Position numbers and translations under genes: made by a program
Notes under the pieces: model-generated
What the model was told of the DNA's origin: nothing
The model's input: only the letters and a program-made list of their open reading frames with translations
The model's database searches: none
Part shown: one piece after another, positions 6,176-11,675 of the stretch
Position numbering within the stretch: position 1 is the first letter of the stretch
Layout of the letters: the number at the start of each line of letters is the position of its first letter
Assembly (NCBI GenBank): GCA_035524095.1
Contig: DATKPK010000109.1
Span: forward strand, 1 to 11,675
From: DATJUF01 sp035524095
Lineage (GTDB): Bacteria > Desulfobacterota > Binatia > Binatales > Binataceae
Reading direction: 5' to 3'
DNA length: 11,675 bases

Positions 6176-6880
6176 ATGAAGCGCCTGAGTCTGACCGGAG
6201 TTATATTGGTAATCGCGTGTGCGATGTTCACGCCGAGCGCGAATGCTCAATTATCCACTAGCAATCTAGTCGACTACCTTTACGGTTACAGAATCTGCAA
6301 GGGTCCTTACGCACTGTGCGCAGCAGCAATCTGCACACCAACGGAGACTACCATCGAGGTGAACACGGCGACAGGTACGGCAAGTTTTCCAGAGGTCTCA
6401 TGTACATGTCCGGTGTACAACGGTCCGGCGATCGCCGATCCGAATGGCGGGAATATGCAAGGGAGCTGTGCGCCTCCGGGACCTGGTCAGATCTGGTCGC
6501 TCTATTGGCCCAAGGCGCACATGCCGCAGCAAATCAACAACTGGAGCCGCAAACCAAGTGATACCTTGGCGCCTTTTCAGCTTTGCTCGTCGACCACGGA
6601 GCAAGTGGGCGCCACGTATACTAACTGCTTCAGCTTTGCCTGCACGCTGGACGCCCATCGTCATAACGGCGTGAAAACCGCGACCTGTCTGTGTCCGATG
6701 GGAGAGGGTCCCGATGGCAATCCGGTAACAGCAGCAACCGCGATAGTCACACCGGCGGGGCAATGCAATTCGGCTATCTGCGCGGACCATCCGGTGGGTG
6801 CGCCGCTGATCGGTCTCAACGGAGAAGGCGATGCGTGCCTGGGGAGCGAAAGCGACAGCGTCGGGTTGGTGCTCCCGTGA
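6176..6880 (+). CDS. Secreted cysteine-rich protein with two six-cysteine modules
   Basis: The 234-aa product starts at an ATG preceded by AAAGGGGGG and has a Sec signal peptide ending ANA before Q25. An internal VIAC (12-15) resembles a lipobox, so lipoprotein processing cannot be excluded. The mature part has 14 cysteines. Module 1 (C41, 48, 53, 76, 78, 98) and module 2 (C137, 151, 156, 171, 173, 197) share the order C...C-x4-C...C-x-C-P...G-x-C, which I read as an internal duplication. C202 and C221 follow. The linker (100-136) contains three tryptophans (W107, W111, W123). There is no CxxCH, so it is not a cytochrome. I do not recognise the family. It converges on the di-heme cytochrome gene. 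Confidence 0.8.
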   Translation: MKRLSLTGVILVIACAMFTPSANAQLSTSNLVDYLYGYRICKGPYALCAAAICTPTETTIEVNTATGTASFPEVSCTCPVYNGPAIADPNGGNMQGSCAPPGPGQIWSLYWPKAHMPQQINNWSRKPSDTLAPFQLCSSTTEQVGATYTNCFSFACTLDAHRHNGVKTATCLCPMGEGPDGNPVTAATAIVTPAGQCNSAICADHPVGAPLIGLNGEGDACLGSESDSVGLVLP

Positions 6881-6923
6881 ACCGCGTCGTGCGGATTCAT
6901 TGGGAGTGAGGAATAAATATTCG

Positions 6924-6966
6924 GCCATCGCGATGGTGACGCTTGAATCGGCACCATCGCGATAGC
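6924..6966. terminator. Long inverted repeat between convergent genes
   Basis: Arms 6924-6938 and 6952-6966 match at 14 of 15 positions, with 12 consecutive perfect pairs and a 13-nt loop. Each arm also contains the palindrome ATCGCGAT; the left arm's CCATCGCGATGG is itself perfectly palindromic. The site lies between the ends of a + and a - gene, as expected for a bidirectional terminator. It lacks a clear T-run on either side. Confidence 0.5.
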
Positions 6967-7044
6967 TGACATAGCGGCGTTTCTTGATCAGTCGCCTTGA
7001 GAATCGCAAGGCACACTTGAATCAGACTAGCCGTTGGCCATTAG

Positions 7045-9015
7045 CTATAGCGACTCCAGAAAGTTAACCAAATCAGTAATGTTCTGAGAGCTCAACCCTA
7101 AGGCCGACGGGATGCAGCTACCGGCCTGAGTTGTCGGCACGCACATATCAAAGCGCTTATTGTAGAAGTTGACGACATCGGTGAGCGTGGCCGCCGAGCC
7201 ATCATGGAAGTAGGGCGCGCGGGCACCAATACCGCGCAAGGCCGGAGTTATGAAGCTGCCGATGTCATTGCAGTTGCCGGATATCAAAGCACGGCCCGGA
7301 TCGTCGGTCGTGACCACGCAGGGAGATTCGGGAGTACACTCGAGCGACGCTAGCGGAGGAAATGGCGGTCGGCCAGCGCTGGAGTTGTAGCACGTCTGGC
7401 CCGGTTCGGTCGGCTGGCAGACGTTGCCGCTCGTGCAAGTCAACGTAAACAATGGCAAGTCGCTGGGGTGCGGGACGAAGGCACCACCCGCGACGCCGGT
7501 GTTGACCACGTGCAATAAGACTTCGCCGCCTACATTTTTGACGTTATGGCAAGTGTTGCAGGAGGCATTAAAGTTTTCCCCGGTAAAGATCACGTTATTG
7601 AAGCCCGCGACTCCACTGATTGCCATGACCACGTTGTTGAAGATGAATTGACCACGAGCGATCGATGCGCGCTGAAGGTTCTGGAGCGTACTGGGAACGG
7701 TCGGCGTCGCCCATGCATCGAAGATATCGAAAGTCGTCAAGTGGGTGCCCAAAGAAGTACTGTCCTGGCCATCGGGATAGAGCGCCGGCAGGGGCAACGG
7801 GCCGCCGTTAGCGCCGTGCGCGCTCAGACTTCCAGCCAGAACGTTGACGGTTTGTGCAGTGAAAAGACCGTCTTGGAAGTTGACGCCCTGATCAGCTTGA
7901 GCGGCTGTGGGCGGGTTGCTTGCCTGTGCGTGAACCAGCGTTGCGTCGATAAATTGACTGATTAGATCCGGCTCGCGTCCGTCCCACATAATATTGTTGC
8001 ACGACTCACCGATGCCCAGCTCGCCCGCTACGGAGCCGTTCGTATTTGTGTTGACCGGAATGCCAGTCACTGTATGTACGGCATTTGCGGCCAAGGTGTA
8101 GACAGTCGCGCTAGTTACTCCGGTAACCGTCGTAACCAGGAGATTCAAAGGAGTTCCGCCATTGGGCGGGTTGACTGAGCCGGCTCCCGCGACCAGAACC
8201 GGCTGGCCCACGTAAAGAGTGCGTTCGGGCGCAATGGTCAGCGTTAGAATATTACTGCCGGCCGTCATGGAACCGGTATAACCCGTCGTGCCGAGATCAT
8301 CGGGGAGCGGTAAGCAATGTAGACTCGGCGAACTGTTGACGAGGTTCTTGAAGATGGTGTTACTGGCGGGCAGGGGACGCCGATACAGCGACACGTCGCC
8401 GGTTGCGGCGATGCCATAAGTCGGGTCGTTCTCGCATCCGGTGGGATCATCGGCCACTCCCAGGCTGAATTGAGCGTTGGCCGGAAGCGGTAGGAAAATC
8501 CGGGTATTGCCGCGAAGCAGGGTCTGGCTAAAGGAGCTGGGCTTGGAGGGATCATCACTGGGGCAGTTCGCTCCATCAACCATCACGAATAAGGGATCCT
8601 TGAGGCCGTATTTGAGGTAACGCTGCTGCGCGTTGATCGGCGTGAAACTCATGTCCATCGACGGTTGGTGACACGTGAAACACGTAACGCCATTGGCTCC
8701 GAGCGATTGAAAAAAGGCGTTGCCGGCCGTGGTCGTCGCTCCGCCCGGCTGATACGTGCCAAGCCAACCCGTGGTGTCCGGACTCGATGCGAATCCCGGA
8801 ATCGTAGTGGGCGTGATCTGCGAGGCGGTTGCTTGAAGCGGTACGCTCAACGCTTGTGCATGCGCAGCCGCCAGCCAGGCCGGAGCCGATTGCGGATCTT
8901 GATAAGCCGCCGACTGAGCAAAAGAAGACGCCTGCGGCGAGATGAATAGAGCGATGATGGTAAGAGCGATTGGTCTAATTAAGATTCTAACACATCTTAT
9001 ATGATCTCTAAACAC
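7045..9015 (-). CDS. Di-heme cytochrome c peroxidase/MauG-family protein with insertion
   Basis: The 656-aa protein starts at GTG (GGGGGA nearby) with a signal sequence ending near FAQ34. Two c-type heme sites are present: CFTCH (112-116) and CNTCH (486-490). IMWDGREPDL (342-351) corresponds to the WDGR motif, and TPALRGIGARAPYFHDGSA (590-608) is the C-terminal signature of di-heme peroxidase/MauG-like proteins. The location should be periplasmic. Such enzymes reduce H2O2 or, like MauG and MbnH, use a high-valent di-heme state to oxidise residues of a partner protein. It is longer than typical members (about 350-450 aa). Part of the excess is a Thr/Val/Gly-rich segment (about 244-322) between the first heme and WDGR, resembling beta-rich tail-fibre-like modules. 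Several extra cysteines (527-582) are probably structural. Confidence 0.88.
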   Translation of the reverse strand: MFRDHIRCVRILIRPIALTIIALFISPQASSFAQSAAYQDPQSAPAWLAAAHAQALSVPLQATASQITPTTIPGFASSPDTTGWLGTYQPGGATTTAGNAFFQSLGANGVTCFTCHQPSMDMSFTPINAQQRYLKYGLKDPLFVMVDGANCPSDDPSKPSSFSQTLLRGNTRIFLPLPANAQFSLGVADDPTGCENDPTYGIAATGDVSLYRRPLPASNTIFKNLVNSSPSLHCLPLPDDLGTTGYTGSMTAGSNILTLTIAPERTLYVGQPVLVAGAGSVNPPNGGTPLNLLVTTVTGVTSATVYTLAANAVHTVTGIPVNTNTNGSVAGELGIGESCNNIMWDGREPDLISQFIDATLVHAQASNPPTAAQADQGVNFQDGLFTAQTVNVLAGSLSAHGANGGPLPLPALYPDGQDSTSLGTHLTTFDIFDAWATPTVPSTLQNLQRASIARGQFIFNNVVMAISGVAGFNNVIFTGENFNASCNTCHNVKNVGGEVLLHVVNTGVAGGAFVPHPSDLPLFTLTCTSGNVCQPTEPGQTCYNSSAGRPPFPPLASLECTPESPCVVTTDDPGRALISGNCNDIGSFITPALRGIGARAPYFHDGSAATLTDVVNFYNKRFDMCVPTTQAGSCIPSALGLSSQNITDLVNFLESL

Positions 9016-9065
9016 TTAAATCCCCCAAAATCTTAGTCTGAAGATAAATGTACAAGTGGCCGGAG

Positions 9066-9095
9066 ACCATAATGATTATGGTGACGCATTGTCAA
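9066..9095 (-). promoter_or_regulatory. Promoter with palindromic operator for the di-heme gene
   Basis: Read on the - strand, TTGACA (9090-9095, perfect consensus), an 18-nt spacer and TATGGT (9066-9071) make a strong promoter candidate. A perfect 17-bp palindrome ACCATAAT-G-ATTATGGT (9066-9082) covers the -10 and half the spacer, so a bound dimer would block RNA polymerase. The predicted start near 9059 gives a leader of about 44 nt. Confidence 0.6.
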
Positions 9096-9362
9096 GAGAA
9101 ACATACACAAAAGTTCTTTCAGATGGTCTACAGAGGAAATTGCTAGTATTAATGACTAATTGGTCCGAAAGTCTTTCTTGCCTTCGATGAACGGTGATGC
9201 GAACGAGAATTACCCCTTGAGTGGAGGTTCACGCGCTGCGAACCTGTCACTTGAGAAATAATTCGAGAGCAGAAAGAAGGGGCGGTTGATCAGACCTAGG
9301 TTGAATTGTTTGCCAGTTGGAACAAGTATGAAGAGGAATCAGCCACTATAGGAGGAAGAAAG
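9096..9362. other. Intergenic region upstream of the di-heme and tautomerase genes
   Basis: This holds the region between divergent genes. The only structure I can support is a hairpin AGGTTC (9225-9230)/GAACCT (9240-9245) with a 9-nt loop, upstream of the tautomerase. A convincing promoter for the + strand gene was not found. An in-frame extension of the tautomerase from 9306 is unlikely given the strong ribosome binding site at the downstream ATG. Confidence 0.35.
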
Positions 9363-9590
9363 ATGCCATTGGTTCAAGTTCGCGTAATCGAGGGAGTGTT
9401 TTCGGCACAACAGAAGAGCGAAATGATCAAGAAGCTAACCGAAGCCATGGTCTCGGTAGAGGGTGAGAACATGCGTGGAGTGACATGGGTCGTAATCGAT
9501 GAGGTCAAGAGCGGTGATTGGGCGATCGGCGGCCAGCCGTTGACGACGGAGGCGGTCAAGGCGATCGCGGCGGGTAAATCGGCGGCCTGA
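9363..9590 (+). CDS. 4-oxalocrotonate tautomerase-family protein
   Basis: The ATG at 9363 has GGAGGA 7 nt upstream and gives a 75-aa protein that begins Met-Pro. Removal of Met would expose the catalytic N-terminal proline that defines the family. The beta-alpha-beta pattern is PLVQVRVIEGVF (2-13), a helix SAQQKSEMIKKLTEAM (14-29), VTWVVIDEV (40-48) and the DWAIGG turn (52-57). 4-OT itself is a small hexamer acting on 2-hydroxymuconate. Compared with 4-OT, the two substrate-binding arginines (Arg11 and Arg39) are replaced (Val, and Thr/Trp), while an aromatic remains near position 50. Substrate is therefore unknown; this looks like the cluster with EGENMRxVTWVV. It stands alone, with no catabolic pathway nearby. 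Confidence 0.87.
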   Translation: MPLVQVRVIEGVFSAQQKSEMIKKLTEAMVSVEGENMRGVTWVVIDEVKSGDWAIGGQPLTTEAVKAIAAGKSAA

Positions 9591-9633
9591 TCTCGCGAAT
9601 AGGCCAGAGGGACCTACTTCAGAGACAGGTCGT

Positions 9634-9807
9634 CTACTCTAAATCGATGATTTGGCCGGGTTGAGGACCGGGGACTATGCCGGCCAGGTCGTCATCTTTG
9701 ATGCCGTTGAGTTCGCGCTCGCGCTTTTCGATAGAGCGCTCTTTGCGGCGCTGGGCTTTGTCTTGCTGCTTTTGGTTGCGTACCCGTTCGCGTTGGCGTT
9801 TTTCCAT
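9634..9807 (-). CDS. Small highly charged protein (57 aa) with IVPGPQP tail
   Basis: The - strand frame from ATG 9807 to a TAG at 9634-9636 encodes 57 aa. Residues 1-33 are an Arg/Lys/Glu/Gln-rich helix (MEKRQRERVRNQKQQDKAQR and onward), probably a continuous coiled coil. The tail is DDDLAGIVPGPQPGQIIDLE. I recall similar small proteins with a KRxRExxRxxKQQEKAxRR helix and a (I/L)AGIVPGPQP end in deltaproteobacteria-like genomes; their function is unknown to me. A GAAGAG element lies 5 nt upstream of the ATG. It follows the second RRM gene on the same strand after hairpins. The composition and conserved-looking tail argue that it is real despite its length. Confidence 0.65.
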   Translation of the reverse strand: MEKRQRERVRNQKQQDKAQRRKERSIEKRERELNGIKDDDLAGIVPGPQPGQIIDLE

Positions 9808-9895
9808 GCAGGCTCTTCATTGAATCGCGGAAAAAGCAGCTCGGGTTGGTGAGAATTGAGGAAGCCGAGCAAGGCAAGCTCCGCGAGTTGAGTAA

Positions 9896-9923
9896 CAGGT
9901 CCGGCCCCGGGGCACCGGACCTG
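9896..9923 (-). terminator. Strong hairpin downstream of the second RRM gene
   Basis: CAGGTCCGG (9896-9904) and CCGGACCTG (9915-9923) are perfect 9-bp arms; the 10-nt loop itself contains CCCCGGGG. It lies about 50 nt past the RRM stop. No U-tract follows, so it may be a terminator of the GC-rich type or a 3'-end stabiliser. Confidence 0.5.
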
Positions 9924-9931
9924 ATCGTTAG

Positions 9932-9954
9932 CGGATCGGTCCTAGGCCGATTCG
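9932..9954 (-). terminator. Second hairpin in tandem downstream of the RRM gene
   Basis: CGGATCGG (9932-9939) pairs with CCGATTCG (9947-9954) with one G-U pair around TCCTAGG. It comes first after the RRM stop at 9973 and is 8 nt from the stronger hairpin, so the two probably act together at the mRNA 3' end. Confidence 0.4.
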
Positions 9955-9972
9955 GACGCTGACAGAGTCACT

Positions 9973-10305
9973 TTACCATCGGTTGCGGCCGCGGGCAGCG
10001 CCGCCGCCACTGCGGTCGCGATTTCCGCCGCCACCACCGCCACCGCCGAATCCGGATTCGCGCGGACGTGCTTCGTTAACCTTAATATTGCGGCCCTTGA
10101 GCTCGGAGTCGTTGAACTGGCGGATAGCGTTGGCAACCTCTTCCGCCGTGGTCATCTCGACGAAGCCGAAACCCTTTGACTGGCCTGAGAATTTATCCGT
10201 GATCACCGTTGCGCTCTGGACCTGGCCGACCTGGGAAAAGAGTTGATGGAGATCGTCATTAGAGACCGAGTAGGCGAGATTGCCCACATACAATTTGCTG
10301 GGCAT
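9973..10305 (-). CDS. Glycine-rich RRM RNA-binding protein (Rbp type)
   Basis: The 110-aa protein has one RRM with RNP2 KLYVGNL (4-10) and RNP1 KGFGFVEM (44-51). A Gly/Arg-rich tail follows from about 81, with a run of eight glycines and RG dipeptides. This matches the cyanobacterial-type glycine-rich Rbp proteins, many of which are cold-induced RNA chaperones. The ATG has GGAGG 7 nt upstream. It is clearly related to the RRM protein at 3802-4092 but differs in the tail. The palindrome ATTCCCGGGAAT lies 54 nt upstream of the ATG, and nearly the same sequence is found before the other RRM gene. Tandem hairpins lie past the stop. Confidence 0.94.
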   Translation of the reverse strand: MPSKLYVGNLAYSVSNDDLHQLFSQVGQVQSATVITDKFSGQSKGFGFVEMTTAEEVANAIRQFNDSELKGRNIKVNEARPRESGFGGGGGGGGNRDRSGGGAARGRNRW

Positions 10306-10358
10306 TTATGCCCTCCGAAAGTTGAGGCGGGTGCTCCGAACAGGAAAGGCCCAGGCTA

Positions 10359-10370
10359 ATTCCCGGGAAT
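10359..10370 (-). promoter_or_regulatory. Palindrome upstream of the second RRM gene
   Basis: ATTCCCGGGAAT is a perfect 12-bp palindrome 54 nt upstream of the RRM ATG. Its - strand form TTCCCGGGAAT matches TTCTCGGGAAT in the leader of the RRM gene at 3802-4092 at 10 of 11 positions, suggesting a common regulator or mRNA element. Confidence 0.4.
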
Positions 10371-10596
10371 CGGTGAAAGGAACGTCCGAACGTTAGACTT
10401 AGAACGATACATGGATGCGCAAGCGATAGATAGCCCTGCGGGCAACGCTGCCGACTCGGGCCTATGGCGAGCCGTAGCTTCCATGAATCGGGAAACGGAC
10501 GGGTGGAACTGAGGATCTGAGAATCAAGGGCGTTGTCAAAGAGCCCGCTAGTGCCAGAGTTCCACTCGTTTATCCACTAGAATGTGGAATGCGTCC

Positions 10597-10612
10597 AAAA
10601 AAGGAGCCCTTT
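10597..10612 (-). terminator. Short hairpin with T-run after the MscS gene
   Basis: On the - strand, AAAGG-GCT-CCTTT is followed by further T residues (six in all, 10597-10602). It lies about 120 nt past the MscS stop and resembles a minimal intrinsic terminator. The stem is only 5 bp. Confidence 0.3.
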
Positions 10613-10731
10613 GAACTGCCTCCTAAGCTCCGATTGAAGATGAATCAGGGGCGGAGTGGGTCAGGTCATTACATCCGCTTCTCCAGTATCACTCGATAGT
10701 TGCCGCTTGTCTTGGAGATTGGGAGAATCGT

Positions 10732-11675
10732 TCACTTGTTGGAGTCGTAGCCAGAGAGCTTGGTGAGAATCTCGGGAGAAACGCTAGCGACATGCAGATC
10801 CCGTTGGGGAAAGGGGATCTCGATTCCGGCATCGACGAAACGGTGATTGACCGCAAGCGCCAATTCGCTAGTCACCGCTGATGCCCGCTCGTATTCCTCG
10901 TCGGTCCAGGCGCGCAGGGTGAAATTCAACGAGCTATCGCCGAAGCCTAAAAACAGGGCTTGCGGACGAGGATCCTTCAGCAGATGTTCGTTCACTTGGG
11001 CGGCGTCGAGCAGCAGCGCGACGACTTTGTCAGGGTCGCTACCATAGGCGACGCCAACCGGTACCTCGATGCGATGAAGGCGGTCCGAAAGCGTCCAATT
11101 GGTCACAACGTTGGAAACGAGATCAGCATTGGGCACGACGACTTCGGAGCCATTCCAGTTGCGGACGACGGTGGCGCGCATCCCGATTAGGCGGACGCGG
11201 CCGAAGATATCCTCGCCGGGGATTTGGAGGGCGTCCCCAACATTCAGGCGGCGCTCACCGAGCAGCGTCAACCCCGCCGCGAAATTCCTGACTAAATCCT
11301 GAAGGCCAAGACCGAGTCCAATACCAAAACCGCCGAGCAGAATCGAGAGTTGGCTGAGCTGGATGCCGGCAGCGGTCAGTGCAATCAAGAAGCCGAGGGT
11401 GTAGACACCGTAGCGCACTAACGCTGAAACCGCGTCGGGCATGCCGCGAGGCAGGCTGCGGCGCGGATAGAAGTCTTCCCGGAGGAGCTCGTCGATGAGG
11501 CGCGCGAGCGCACGCGCGGCGAGCAGGGTCACCGCGAAGGCGAGCATTCCGCCGATCGTGAGCGAGAAAGCACCAACAGAGATGCCCAGGCTTAAAACGT
11601 CCCGCAGGGCTTTGTTAGCGGAATTGACCGAGCCGGTCGCCCGCAACACGAAGTAAAGCCATAACGCACCACCGA
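10732..11675 (-). CDS. MscS-family mechanosensitive channel, 5' end outside window
   Basis: The frame is open through the window edge, so the protein continues upstream; the GTG at 11649 is not necessarily a start. At least 305 residues are visible. Counting from that GTG, two hydrophobic helices (about 22-50 and 77-100) precede the pore-lining TM3 signature LLGGFGIGLGLGLQDLVRNF (104-123). Then comes AAGLTLLGERRLNVGDAL, and the beta-domain hallmark VVPNADLVSNVVTNWTLSDR (171-190). The C-terminal alpha/beta cytoplasmic domain ends near the stop. MscS-type channels open on membrane tension to release solutes in hypo-osmotic shock. The N-terminal size, hence the subclass (MscS, YbdG or a longer MscK/MscM type), cannot be decided here. 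Confidence 0.92.
   Translation of the reverse strand, partial: GGALWLYFVLRATGSVNSANKALRDVLSLGISVGAFSLTIGGMLAFAVTLLAARALARLIDELLREDFYPRRSLPRGMPDAVSALVRYGVYTLGFLIALTAAGIQLSQLSILLGGFGIGLGLGLQDLVRNFAAGLTLLGERRLNVGDALQIPGEDIFGRVRLIGMRATVVRNWNGSEVVVPNADLVSNVVTNWTLSDRLHRIEVPVGVAYGSDPDKVVALLLDAAQVNEHLLKDPRPQALFLGFGDSSLNFTLRAWTDEEYERASAVTSELALAVNHRFVDAGIEIPFPQRDLHVASVSPEILTKLSGYDSNK

Larger units (their letters stand above)
10306..10731. other. Intergenic region between the MscS gene and second RRM gene
   Basis: No gene is supported here. It should contain the RRM promoter (- strand) and the end of the MscS transcript. The items I can point to are the palindrome at 10359-10370 and a small hairpin with A-run at 10597-10612. 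The short open frames lack ribosome binding sites, and I see no insertion-sequence ends or target duplications. Confidence 0.45.

Noticed and set aside
6398..7009. 203-aa - strand open frame opposite the cysteine-rich gene
   Set aside because: Arg-rich shadow composition, no ribosome binding site, and it lies antisense to a gene with signal peptide, Shine-Dalgarno and a clear cysteine repeat.
9306..9362. Longer N-terminus for the tautomerase from an upstream ATG
   Set aside because: It would bury the catalytic N-terminal proline; the ATG at 9363 has a strong GGAGGA site.
10306..10731. Possible insertion-sequence remnant or small RNA in the gap
   Set aside because: No transposase fragment, terminal inverted repeats or target duplication could be identified, and no strong promoter-terminator pair was seen.
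1..11675. CRISPR array, tRNA or rRNA genes
   Set aside because: No regularly spaced direct repeats, cloverleaf-like segments or conserved rRNA stretches were found on reading both strands.

Overview
The window looks like chromosomal DNA from a Gram-negative bacterium of moderately high G+C, probably an uncultured soil or sediment lineage. The evidence is an EmrB-type inner-membrane exporter, several Sec-secreted disulfide-type proteins, a periplasmic di-heme c-type cytochrome, a bacterial acyl-ACP desaturase homologue and two small RRM proteins. A Binatota-, Desulfobacterota- or Acidobacteriota-like host would fit, but that is a guess because no rRNA or universal marker is present. I see no tRNA, rRNA, CRISPR array, intact insertion sequence or phage module.

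Left end (1-868, + strand): the tail of an unidentified ORF, then a toxin-first HigBA/RelE-type toxin-antitoxin pair. Its promoter contains an inverted repeat and predicts a leaderless toxin mRNA. Middle-left (877-5495, all - strand): a secreted beta-rich protein; a DUF6306-like four-helix protein; an RRM RNA-binding protein followed 15 nt later by an acyl-ACP desaturase homologue; a 14-TM DHA2 drug exporter; and a 95-aa secreted protein.

Centre (5496-9362): an A+T-richer intergenic stretch, then a secreted cysteine-rich protein built from two six-cysteine modules (+). Convergent with it is a 656-aa MauG/CcpA-type di-heme enzyme (-) carrying an extra beta-rich insertion. The two are separated by a long inverted repeat. 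The di-heme gene has a good sigma70-type promoter whose -10 region lies inside a 17-bp palindrome.

Right end (9363-11675): a 4-OT-family tautomerase (+), an easily overlooked 57-aa charged protein (-), tandem hairpins, a second glycine-rich RRM protein (-) and an MscS-family channel (-) that runs off the window.

Two possible functional units stand out. The first is the RRM plus desaturase pair, which suggests a cold or membrane-fluidity response; both RRM leaders share the motif TTCYCGGGAAT. The second is the di-heme enzyme facing a cysteine-rich secreted protein with a Trp-containing linker, which could be an enzyme-substrate pair analogous to MbnH-MbnP. Both are inferences from layout and motifs, not demonstrated systems.
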